Origin: Ricordea florida
Lineage: Eukaryota > Cnidaria > Anthozoa > Corallimorpharia > Ricordeidae
Reading direction: 5' to 3'
Length of the DNA stretch: 64,000 nucleotides
NCBI GenBank assembly: GCA_949710005.1
Contig: OX453272.1
Coordinates: 26,056,391 to 26,120,390 of the forward strand
The position numbers were made by a program, and so were the translations under genes. Positions 36,776-46,536 of this stretch are shown in pieces. A model generated the notes under the pieces. That model was not told where the DNA came from. It worked only from the letters and a program-made list of their open reading frames with translations, and did not search any database. Numbering within the stretch: the stretch's first letter is position 1; each line of letters begins with the position of its first letter.

Positions 36776-36955
36776 GGTTAAAGATGCCGTGCTAGCGTTA
36801 GAAAGAGTTCAGCGAAGAGCTTCTCGGCTTGCTCTCGGGCAAAAACGTGGTGAGATGGAATACGAAGATCGTTTAACGAAGTTGAAGTGGCCCACACTCG
36901 AAACACGCAGATTGTTTCTTTCTTTAGTTGAATGCTACAAGATAGTTTTTACAAA
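36768..36955 (+). pseudogene. Second LINE RT fragment
   Basis: One frame gives ALERVQRRASRLALGQKRG, then YEDRLTKLKWPTLETRRLF and VECYKIVF, the region after the RT palm in another LINE family (QRRA...YxxRLxxL...TLExRR). It directly abuts the TTGAC tail of the preceding LINE. Confidence 0.75.
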
Positions 36956-37200
36956 ACATAACCACTCGATGATCAATGACATCAATTGGTAATCAATGAG
37001 TAATCGATGGGTAATCAGTTGATTGCTCATTGATTATTGGCGATGATCAATGAGTAATCGATGAGTAATCAAAGCCCAAAAATTTTGTGGCCCATCGATT
37101 ACTCATCGATGACATTACTCATTGAGGTAATTGATTACCTATTGATGTTATTGATTACCCATCAATGACCCATCGATTACTCGTCGACTATTATACTGCG
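36956..37200. repeat. ATCGATKAGTAATC palindromic repeat cluster
   Basis: Units such as GAGTAATCGATGAGTAATCA alternate with their complements TGATTACTCATCGATTACTC over about 240 bp. It forms an imperfect large hairpin, probably a MITE or small satellite. Confidence 0.65.
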
Positions 37201-37855
37201 CACGAAAGACACATTTCTTGCATTCTTGCACCATTTTTTTCTTAATAACTGGCGTTCCTGTTGACGAAATTACGTCTTCATAAAAGGCAAAAAATTCTGA
37301 TGAAGTTGCACGAGCTTTTAGCAAATTTATTCCAGGAAATTAAAACGGCCCAGCATATTAGTTGTAGATCCAGGTAGAGAATTTTTGGTGAGGTAGGTAA
37401 GTTGATGGAGAAACATAATGTCGTTATACAGAGAAGCGAAGCCGATAACCATCGCGCACAAGCGTTTGTCGAGCGCGCAAATCGGACACTGGCTGAGAAA
37501 TTACTTTCGCATCAGACCGCTCAAGAAATGTTAACTGATGACAGATCTCGTGTGTGGGTTCGGAGGCTACCTGCAATGATGAAAGTTTTGAATGCCACAA
37601 CAACTAGGTTGATAGGTAAAGCGCCCGTTAGTGCACTCAAATTAGATAAGGTTGATATTAAGTCTGTGAATTATAAACGGCCCGTTGACGCCGAAGAGAC
37701 GACATTATCGGCCGGTGTTTATGTTAGGTGTTTGTTAGCTCCTGGAGAATTGGAGGGGGCTCAAAGTCGTAGAAAAACAGATGCGATTTCTAGCGGAGTC
37801 TGGAAATTTTTGAACTAGATAAAAGCGTTGTGTCTAAGGATCAATCGGTGCTTTA

Positions 37856-38302
37856 CAGGGACGGCGGAGCCGGGGGGGCTGGGGGGGCTTTAGCCCCCCC
37901 ACTTTTGAGGAGGATGACATTTTATTTTGTTTAAGCTACAACTTTATACAAGCCTCGTCGGAAACTTTTCGCGTTTACGTATTTTTAACATTTTCTAAGC
38001 GTGTGCTTCCTTCCCACAGACGGGAAGCTTGTGTCAAAAAACCGCAGGTTAGCGTTGGAGACCGGAAGGCTGAGAAATAACCTCCAAAATATTGCTGTAA
38101 GCATTAAAAGTACCTTTCATTTTACGCTTTATCCAGGCTAATTATTTCGAGAAGCATGTCGCGGAGAATGTTGTAAATACGATTTCCGAGACTCTAGATT
38201 TCAAAATTTTCTGGGGGAGGATGCCCCCAGACCCCCCTACCAAGTCGCATCTCCGGCGCTCGTTTCAGCCCCCCCACTTCAAAATACGCTCCGCCGTCCC
38301 TG
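37856..38302. mobile_element. hAT-like MITE with CAGGGACGGCGGAGC termini and CTTTA duplication
   Basis: A perfect 15-bp inverted terminus CAGGGACGGCGGAGC, with CTTTA on both sides (37851-37855 and 38303-38307). It is 447 bp, with C/G-rich blocks GGGGGGCTTTAGCCCCCC near the left end and a similar block near the right. It interrupts the integrase relic after VLY, so the borders are certain. Like the 25281 element it has CAGGG ends and a 5-bp duplication. Confidence 0.88.
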
Positions 38303-38309
38303 CTTTATT

Positions 38310-38825
38310 TAACAAATAAAGAAGCCTAAGCGTGTATTGCACTGTGATAAAACACGACGGGCAATTGAGAACACGAGTGAAATGTAGAAAACACGAGCCG
38401 CAGGCGAGTGTTTTCTACATTTCTCGAGTGTTCTCAAATGCCCGGAGTGTTTTAATCACAGTGTAATACACGGCTTAGGCTTCTTTATTTGCTTTATGAT
38501 ATAGATTTTACATGCCGCGAGTAGAAACAACAAAGCACACAGATTGACAAACCGACGCCATTTAATACCAAATTCTCGATTTTTTTGGCTTCTTTTTCTT
38601 TATTAGTTTTATTATTCTCAGCTTCAAAACTTTCTGCTGCTTCGCAGAGAATTCCATCATGAATTTCTTCAAAGAAAAATGTTTTTCGCCATCTCTTAGA
38701 GAATTGTCGAGTGGAGGTAATGTGGCGAAAAACAATAAAACACGCTTTTTCTATGTTTTATACTCTGATAAAACATAGGTTTTTGACCAATCAGAGCGCG
38801 CGTAAGAACGTAGCTATATTATAAT
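38310..38825. mobile_element. Foldback element inserted in the integrase relic
   Basis: 38316-38403 (AATAAAGAAGCCTAAGCGTG...) folds on 38404-38490 with few mismatches. About 330 bp of further non-coding sequence follows up to ACCAATCAGAGCGCGCG. The integrase frame resumes at 38829. The exact target duplication was not resolved. Confidence 0.65.
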
Positions 38826-39055
38826 ATTTGGTTAATGGTCCAAGATGCGGATTCGTTAAGGAAGAGCTTTAAGTTGTTCCAGAAGACACCGAGCTCCCAC
38901 CAAATTATGTGCTTAATAATTAGACTTTCGCATTTTATTACACTACATGCAGCATAAGGCAACATTTGATTTTATATGGCCAATACTATTATTTACCCTT
39001 TCTACAGTCGCCAAAAACATCCTGTTAGTAAATGTATTGTAATTTTAATTTTCAT

Positions 39056-39435
39056 TCCTGGTAATAACAGTCAGGATAATCTTCAACCAACCCTTTTAAG
39101 AAGCATTTATCGATGAATCTATCTTAGTCATAACGGTTGTTTTCTGTATCTTTAGAACGGCAGTGCTTAATCCGTTCTCGGATGCTGATTCGAATGTGAT
39201 CGAAACATTTTCTACAGTTGTGTTTGTCTATGTTATGTGAACATATTTGACCTCCATCACATTTCTCACACCGATTTTTTCGCTTCCCATTAATACATTT
39301 ATTCTTAATCCTGTATTTTTTAGCATGACGTCTAAAATAATCGCATGTTTTTAACTCACGTCCATCTTTAATGAAATCGCTTGGATAACGATAGCATTTA
39401 CATTTTATGCAATTCTTATCTCGCATTTCATTCAT
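39056..39435 (-). pseudogene. Polinton-associated cysteine/histidine-rich protein, premature stop
   Basis: Frame from 39435: CIKCKCYRYPSDFIKDGRELKTCDYFR, then CEKCDGGQICSHNIDKHNCRKC. It is a chain of CxxC and CxHN...CxxC zinc-binding units of the kind seen in Polintons and some large DNA viruses. The open frame stops at 39124 after ENNRYD. Recognisable sequence (FIDKCFLKGL, CYYQE) continues in the same frame beyond the stop to about 39056, so the gene is truncated by a nonsense change. It lies between the integrase and PolB relics. Confidence 0.65.
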
Positions 39436-39598
39436 CTATAACAATACTTATCAGTTTGTTCTTTCTAAGTACTTTTATAGTGCCCAAGTGCAAAAGTATG
39501 TATTCCGTCCTCTCTAATGATTCTTTTATCATCAAATGAGGATAAAGCGATCTTGTTGATAGTTTCTGTAAACACATCATGTAGGTGACTCCTAATTA

Positions 39599-40331
39599 TA
39601 TGGCGCCAAATGTACAAAAATTATTTTTGGAAATTATATCAAAATTATTTAAAAATTATTTAGACAAATGTAATTATTTCAGACCACGCTGTTATCTTTT
39701 GTATCCTTTGTTTTAAACAATAACTTCCCCTTCAATCATTTCTTTCATACAATCTGAGCTTGCTCTCACATTATTTAAAACCACTGTTTGCCTCTATCAC
39801 ACGTTATTTAATACAATCGACTTCCCCTGTTTATATTCGTTCAAACAATGATTGCCAGGCAAATTCCTTATTTCAAACAACGCGGCATTACCTGCAAGAT
39901 TATTTGAAATTTGAATTTGATTTTTATTTTTTTTATTATTCTGACACAACTCGTTGTTTCAAACAATGTAAATCATGGTTTGATACAATTCATGGTTTGA
40001 AATAATTCATGGTTTGAAATAATTCATGGTTTGATATAATTCATGGTTTGATATAATTAATGGTTTGATATACTTCACGGTTTGAAATAATTCATGGTTT
40101 GAAATAATTCATGGTTTGATATAATGCATGGTTTGATATAATTAATGGTTTGATATAATTCACGGTTTGAAATAATTCATGGTTTGAAATAATTCATGGT
40201 TTGATATAATGCATGGTTTGATATAATGCATGGTTTGAAATAATTCATGGTTTGAAATAATTAATGGTTTGATATAATTCATGGTTTGATACAATTGCCA
40301 AAAATAATTTTTGTACATTTGGTGCCCCATA
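39599..40331. mobile_element. MITE with TATGGCGCC termini and 8-bp CCTAATKA duplication
   Basis: The ends TATGGCGCCAAATGTACAAAA and its near-complement ending GGTGCCCCATA (about 30-bp termini) are flanked by CCTAATTA (39591-39598) and CCTAATGA (40332-40339), an 8-bp duplication with one mismatch. It is inserted in the PolB relic. The interior is mostly a 17-bp minisatellite. Confidence 0.85.
39972..40292. repeat. 17-bp minisatellite TTCATGGTTTGAWATAA
   Basis: About 19 head-to-tail copies of TTCATGGTTTGAWATAA with small variants, inside the MITE at 39599-40331. Confidence 0.92.
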
Positions 40332-40765
40332 CCTAATGACATTCATTTTGCGCCTCTGTGTTTGGTTTTGGAAAAGACATATTTTATAATCCTAATGTGT
40401 AATAAGATGTCTAATAACTGACTTTTTTATTCCTTTGCACTTTCTTTCCTCTTTACCATTATCTATCTTATACGAATATAATTTAGCTATTAATCCCACA
40501 AATTCTATGATTTTTTTACTACCTGCTTTTTCTTTAGACTTACCAATAGCTTTCATATTAACGCCAGTTTGAATTTCGGATGGGTGTTCTTCAGGGAAAT
40601 TACTCGTACCAAATAACGATTCAAAGTCTGAGGCGATATCCTCATAGAAATCCTTGGGCCGTACATCATAACAAAAACTATCAGTATCAGTAAGTAATTT
40701 GGCTCGATCGCCATATTTTGGCTTAATGTAATTATAATGAAATTCTACGTTAGCGTTTTTTGGCT

Positions 40766-41440
40766 ATTAAACCAACAGTTTCGCTGATCTTAGAAGTAAT
40801 GTATTCGATGTGGTGCTTCCAGGTTAATTGCTTATCGATTGGAACTGCTATAAATTTAACGCAATCCTTGTTCTCGAGATCTGTGACAGTGTTATTACTG
40901 TTATCTTGGATTTTGAAACATATATGGTAAAAATGACAAAATCAGATTTCTTTGCACTTACAGTTAATCTATTTGCATTCAGCAAATCGCATACATTTTG
41001 CAGCTCAATGTTAGCGACGGCTTCTACTGGAGTCTTATCAGATTCTGTCAGCGTATAACAAAATTTGCATCGTCAGCAAATAGGTAAAACCTTGACTTAT
41101 CGGAGCAAGTATAAATAAATTAGGAAAAGTAAGGGCTCTAAAACAGAACCTTGTGAGACTTCAGGAACAGAGTTCCTTTTGGAAGAGATGTGACTATGAA
41201 TTTGAGTTGTCTGAGTGCGGTCAGCCAAGTAAGACGAAAACCAGTTGTAAACAATACCTCTGATTCCATAATGATCCAGCTTTCTAAGTGGAATAAAACG
41301 ATTGAATTAAGATCAATGAAAACCCCACAAGAAAACAATTTCTGATCCAGATTCATCTGAAATGAGTTCAAAATGTCAAGTATTGCATGTTGGGTAGAAG
41401 ATTTCTCTGGAAAGCCGTATTGCGCCTGACAGAGCAGTTC
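40766..41440 (-). pseudogene. CR1-like LINE reverse transcriptase fragment
   Basis: Minus strand: HAILDILNSFQMNLDQKLFSCGVFIDL at the top, then a decayed palm with YLFADDANF (FADD) near 41070-41100, and QLTWKHHIEYITSKISETVGLIAK at the 3' side (about 40770-40840). Multiple frames and stops. It abuts, and probably truncated, the PolB relic. Confidence 0.8.
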
Positions 41441-42063
41441 GCAGAGCAGTTATGTCTCTTGTGCCAAAGATCACGGAAGTACAAGAATTCATTAATCGAA
41501 ATGAAATTAAACTTGCTTTCATATAGAGACATGGCTAAAATCTACGATTGTGGACACTGTTGTTGACGTCCCTGGCTATACTACCTTCAGAAAGGATCTC
41601 GTGGTTGTAACTATGGCCGCTTCAGAGTAGACATCTTGCATTTTAGGCGTTAGATGGCAAGGAAGCCTCGCCGAAGATAGGGAAACGTCGCTAGAAAGTC
41701 CAAGATTTGTTGGATTTGCTCTACAAGCATCCTTCCGGCAAGCCATGACCTCTTGCTTTGCTAACCTCCTCACAAACCCACAGACGATTATTTTCGATGC
41801 GTCTGTCTTGCATTTCTCTGAGGCACACGATCCGCTATATCATTATCCTGTAAAGTGATATTTGCTCCCATTTCTGAGAATAATTTCATATAAAGAAGGC
41901 TTGTATCCAGTGCAGATTCGTGGCTCTTCACCTCTGGTACCCTGACAATTTGAACATTATTGCTGCCGCAGTGAGTGAGCCTGAAGCGAGCGAACGAGGC
42001 AGCTCTCTAATCGGCAAAAAATCATATTATAGGGGCATTGAATCACTTTTTCTTGCCAAACGT

Positions 42064-42223
42064 AAGGAATTGTGGTTATGTGTGAATGAAACATTTAGGA
42101 TGCGCAATGGACTTGCAAGGAATTTTGGTTTATGCGTGAATGAAACATGTAGGATGCGCAATGGACTCGCAAGGAATTTTGGTTATGTGCGGATGAGAGA
42201 TTTAGGATGCGCAGTAGACTCGC
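42064..42223. repeat. 53-54-bp tandem repeat, three units
   Basis: Three copies of a unit starting AAGGAATT, containing GTGAATGAAAC and TTTAGGATGCGCA, at 42064, 42117 and 42171. They keep an open frame (VNETxRMRNGLARNFG) by chance or descent. No protein family was recognised. Confidence 0.85.
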
Positions 42224-42433
42224 AAGGAGTTGTGGTTAGGCTCAAATGGGCAGTCTTACACCAAGTACTACCCGGGACATATAATAATGCGCAGCAGCTT
42301 GCCACGTGCGTTCTTCTTACACTGATATAATGGAGGTGACTTCTTTTGAGTGTAAATTGCTCTTGTTTTGCTTCTTTCTGTTTTTTTTTTTTTACGCTTC
42401 TGTCATTCTTTATTAACTTTATTTTTCAAAAGT

Positions 42434-43810
42434 TTGCCTTTCCTTTACTTCAGAACCAAATTGTCAAATTTCTTTATTTCAGGACCAAATCTTGCTGTGT
42501 GCGTGCTTTACCCAGCTGAGCTTAGTTCTTCGGTATGTAAATTGATGTTTTTTACGCTTATTGCAGTTTTGTACGTATCTGTTATAAAAATACAGCTTCG
42601 TGATAAACAAATATGTCTGCCGAGGGTTTATATCCAGCGTTACTGTCAACGGGCATAACACTTTGAAGAGCGGTTAGGTTGAAGATGAGGGTAACATGTT
42701 TTTACACCGAGGAAGAGCCAAAACCGCCAGTGTAGTCCACGTTTTGGTAAGATTTCCGTACAGGTCCCTACTTCATTATGCATTCTGTGACTATACTATT
42801 TCGTTCTTCGAACACAAGAAATATTTGCACGTGCACTACACAAGACAAGACAGCTTCAGAATGCATAATGAAGTAGAGACCTGTGCGGAAATCTTACCCA
42901 CGTTTTTGCCGATTCTTGTTCCCCTTAGCATTGAATGAGTTAGTTACAATGTAAGTCATCCTAGCTTGTTTCAAGTGGTTAGTTTTACGGTTTGCTTATT
43001 TTGGTGGCCAGTTCTCAGTCACCCCGCATTTGTCCAAAACACAAATAATTATGGTTGCTTTGTAAGGTTGTGTTTCTTACAAGGATGAATTCTTTAGCAT
43101 TGAATGATTTGCCTTTCCTTTACTTCAGGACCAAGTTGTCATCCATTATTAACGTTTCCTTTCCTTTATTTCAGGACCAAATATTGCTGCGTGCGTGCTT
43201 TTAAATTGGTGTTCTTAAGACACCTCGTTCAACACATTGTGTTTGATCACATGGCGTATGACATATGCCGCGTTTCTGTTCATTTCGTAATAAACATGAA
43301 GATTTATATTTGATTTGAAAAAATTCTTAAGTGCTGTAAAGAAGCACTTAATTTATAGTTTATACGTAAATAACATAAATTAATGTCAGACTGTTTTCTG
43401 TCGTTAACAAACCAAATGACAAAGATAAATATTCAATAAATTTTACAACATAACTGCTGCTGTTAAAGACACTTCATTTATACTTTTATACTTCACGAAA
43501 AAGATGTTAATGTTAGCATGGTTACGGTTTTCCAACGTATACCAAGTACTGCAGTGTCAATGATTTTACTTGACTCCTGAAATCGAGAATAACAACTAGT
43601 GCAATTTAGCCACAAGTATACAAAAAAAGAAATAAAATTAGTGCATAATGGCGCAAAGTATTCTACTACCCATTTCACGGGTTAAGTAAAATCACTCTGG
43701 AAGGATTATGAATGTTTAAATTTGATTTAACAAAATTTGTAACTGCTGTAAAGAGGCTCCTAATTTAAACTTTACACCTAAAAAACAAACCTTAATGGTA
43801 AACTGAAACA
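42434..43810. repeat. Two dispersed duplicated segments
   Basis: 42434-42520 and 43108-43203 share TTTGCCTTTCCTTTACTTCAG and TTTATTTCAGGACCAAAT. 43316-43395 and 43715-43810 share a GCTGTAAAGARGC block. The order suggests an old, partly scrambled duplication. Confidence 0.55.
42747..42897. mobile_element. Foldback MITE, 41-bp arms, about 10-bp target duplication
   Basis: The arm 42747-42787 (GTAAGATTTCCGTACAGG...) is complementary to 42857-42897 with two mismatches. The flanks are CCACGTTTTG (left) and CCACGTTTTTG (right), a near-perfect 10-bp duplication, which is the 8-11 bp size seen with Mutator-type elements. Confidence 0.8.
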
Positions 43811-44627
43811 CTTCTTTTCTCATAATTAGGTTACGTTTAATGGGGAAATCCAGATTTTCAAATCCGGATTTCGGATTCTACCGTCCTCAGGGGGGGATTT
43901 CAATTAAGAAATCCAAATCCGGATTCCATGGATTTCCTTGTTACCGTTCGATTGGGAAGGTTTGCAAAACTGTTCTCGTGAACAGCGGTCTTCTTTTTGC
44001 TAATTATGCGTGCATGTACAAACCGCTAAGGGGGGCGGGGGGGGGGGGAGGTAATCGGATCAGAAAATAGGCCAGTGTGAAAGTATCTGCTCACGAAGAA
44101 AGGCTCATAGTTTACGGACACCATCTATCAATTCCTAGATTCGTGTAAGTCATGGAAAATCAAAAAGTCGTGGAATCTTACAATTTCATTATCCAGTCTA
44201 GAAAAATACTTTAACGTACTCAAAATGAAGATAATTTCCAAATTTAGGTCATCAGAAAGATTTTGGATAGCCCTCTTAGCCTCGTGTCACCTTCTAGTAA
44301 TTAAGTCACACTAAATCTTCCATTTCTTCACTGTTCCTTTCCCACGGCAGCAGTTCTACCCTTTAGGTATACTAGTATTGATAACTGTAGTTCTCTATAG
44401 TTTCAATCGCTTTTCCCACTTCTACTTTAACTCTCACCTCAGCAATCCTGGCAGCAAGCCGTTTCAGTTCTAGAAAATTAAAACAAACCCTACCTTCTGC
44501 ACTGATGGTAACCAGAATGATCATCAATGACGACCCACATGGCTTCTTCGCCACGAGAGTATCAAATATTTCTATCTTCCTACTTTCTATTACTTTTGGC
44601 AACAATATACTGAACTGAAAGTGAAGT

Positions 44628-44824
44628 ACAAGAAATTGGATAAATCAAACGAGTTGATTAAGTAAGTTATACCACCGTAAGGTGAATGGGAGGTGCTGAC
44701 GTTTCGACCGTTAGCCCTTCGTCGGAGCGACGAAGGGCTAACGGTCGAAACGTCAGCACCTCCCATTCACCTTACGGTGGTATAACTTACTTAATCAACT
44801 CGTTTGATTTATCCAATTTCTTGT
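44628..44824. mobile_element. Perfect 97-bp-arm palindrome
   Basis: 44628-44724 is the exact reverse complement of 44728-44824, with a 3-nt loop GAG. The centre is CCCTTCGTCGGAGCGACGAAGGG, and CTAACGGTCGAAACGTCAGC lies in the arms. It is probably a foldback MITE. Perfect identity over 97 bp implies a very recent event, gene conversion or an assembly effect. Confidence 0.9.
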
Positions 44825-45699
44825 GTTTCAATTTCCCACCGACGCAGCACCAGTTTCTTTAGAAACTATCCCCACAATACTTGAAACTGAAGTACTCGAC
44901 TCGGAGCTGTAAGATTCCATTGCACGTGCAACGTGACGTTATCACGGGTATTAATACCCCGGATGATAGACATGATATCATCATAATCGACTGTGCATGC
45001 CTCCGATCATACATCCCACAAATTTTGATTTTTTTCGCTGATATCAAGAATAGGCTGCTGCCTCGGTTAGGCTTACCAGCAACTAAAGGAAACACCGCCG
45101 ATGACTGCTTGGATGCGCTACTGCACACTATTAGCCGTTAGAGTGCAGCACTTGGTTGAAGATCGTTTTCAAAATGGCGACGTCTCGTGCTTTGGCGAAG
45201 TTGCACAGGAAGATTTCGTATTTTGTTTTTTTTTTCAATAACACATAATTCGTTTATTGCGATTTCTACTAAAGCAATTAGATTATTCGCTCTCGATTTC
45301 TTGGGGGCAATTGTTTATAATTGTCACCCCATAGAAATCTCGACCTCATAATCAAATTGTTAATTATTATTATTTCATTTTTTCTTCCTTATTTTCCAAT
45401 GTCTTAACTGCACCCACACTACTGAAGTGAAAATTCACAATACACATGAAGAAATCTCAACACGCTGATTAATTGAGAACACGCCAATCAAACAGAACTG
45501 AAATTTGAACGCAGAATTTTGACACTGAGGTTTTGCATGTACAATATCAACAAGTGAGTAATAAGAGGCATTACAAAATAAGTAAGCGCTCATATTTTTT
45601 TCAAACAGAACAAATTTGCTTCCTCAAACGGGTTCGCGCAATTTTCTTAGGCTTTGCAAAATTCCTGATGCCGCTTGTTTAGTCCCAATTGTGTTCAAA

Positions 45700-45825
45700 A
45701 TCATCGTATCACGGATACTAATCATCGTATCACCTATACCAATCATCGTATCCCCTATACCAATCATCGTATCATCTATACCAATCATCGTATCCCCTAT
45801 ACCAATCATAGTATCGCCTATACCA
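45700..45825. repeat. 21-bp tandem repeat, six units
   Basis: About six copies of ATCATCGTATCMCCTATACCA. In one frame it encodes repeated PIPIIVS, but it has no gene context. Confidence 0.92.
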
Positions 45826-46452
45826 ATTCAACTTACATGGATTCAAAATGAGGGGCTAAGTGCTTTACAGAAAATCCCCGGTGGAATTGCCTAAAATAGC
45901 CAAGGTTGAAACAAGTAACCTGTATACCACATTACCAAAAAGTGTCTAACGTAAAGAAAAAGAAAAAATTGTCAGCAATGCAGTGTTTATTTCTCAAAAT
46001 AATAAATGAACCTTTTAAACTGTCGAGGTTACTAAAAAGAACACTAGCATAAAGAGGTATTTATACAAAAGGCAAAAATGCAATTCGTGTGACAACAGCC
46101 GATATAAATACGTGTAAGAGCTATAATGGTAACCTAATTTGTACAAAAGTTTTAAAAGACGTAACAAGTAAAAGTCAAATTATTATACAAGTTATAAGAG
46201 TTTTGCACATATTTTCAGGCTTATGTTACTCATTTGTTTTTATATAGTTTGGTTCTTTCTCATATGAGATCTTGAAATGAAACCAGCTCCTCCAACAGCA
46301 ACGAACGCTCCGAAAGCTACCAAGGACCACTGGCCGAATACCAACCATCGACGTTTACGGGTTCTTGGGTACTCCAGTCTTCGAAGATGTAAGGCTACAA
46401 TAAAGACACAGGAACCAGAACGACAAGAAGAAAAAGCCATTCAAAGACCAGA

Positions 46453-46458
46453 TTTATT
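46453..46458 (-). terminator. Candidate poly(A) signal of the LamG/EGF gene
   Basis: AATAAA on the minus strand 79 bp after the stop codon at 46537-46539. It is the nearest canonical signal downstream of the final exon. Confidence 0.5.
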
Positions 46459-46536
46459 GTGCAGAACCTGCCAAACAAGCTTCAAAGCGACTTTATCCAG
46501 CTTGCGAATTTCGTGTACACGTGGTGTTGTTTATTT

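Larger units (their letters stand above)
37290..38915 (+). pseudogene. Decayed Polinton integrase, split by two insertions
   Basis: Homologous along its length to the integrase at 58635-59612. The part from about 37290 has VVDPGREF (second catalytic Asp), with a frame slip just after it. The frame 37402-37818 continues with RSEADNHRAQAFVERANR (catalytic Glu), DDRSRVWVRRLPAM and RCLLAPGELEG. After a MITE (37856-38302) and a foldback (about 38310-38820), the C-terminus reappears at 38829-38915 (GPRCGFVKEEL, DTELPPN). The first catalytic Asp region is missing or unrecognisable. It belongs to an older Polinton with PolB and a Zn-binding gene at 39.1-40.8 kb. Confidence 0.85.
39467..40765 (-). pseudogene. 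Decayed Polinton DNA polymerase B, C-terminal part
   Basis: On the minus strand 40765-40340 matches the C-terminal third of the polymerase at 54481: the YIKPKYG block, the catalytic TDTDS motif, FPEEHPS, KIIEFVGL and KGIKKSV. After a MITE (39599-40331), the final TETINKIALS, DDKRII and GHY segment lies at 39590-39467. There is an in-frame stop near 40400. The upstream polymerase is replaced by a LINE at 40766. Together with the integrase this shows the same tail-to-tail PolB/integrase arrangement as the intact element. Confidence 0.85.
41441..46536. other. Long non-coding region with repeats
   Basis: No gene was recognised in about 5 kb upstream of the 3' end of the LamG gene. It contains tandem repeats (42064-42223 and 45700-45825), two foldbacks (42747-42897 and 44628-44824), an old duplication in 42.4-43.8 kb, and a G-rich run at 44030-44052. 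Confidence 0.5.

Noticed and set aside
39972..40292. CRISPR-like regular repeats
   Set aside because: The 17-bp units are head-to-tail without spacers and lie in a MITE of an animal genome: a minisatellite.
41920..42330. 136-aa open frame as a gene
   Set aside because: The middle is a 53-54-bp tandem repeat that stays open partly by chance; no domain, splice context or homology.
45616..45894. 92-aa frame with PIPIIVS repeats
   Set aside because: Entirely due to a 21-bp tandem DNA repeat, also open on the other strand.
46240..46440. Minus frame with one hydrophobic segment after the LamG gene stop
   Set aside because: Lies in the 3' untranslated region after the stop and around the AATAAA signal; could only be coding through an unsupported alternative splice at GAC|GTAAAA.
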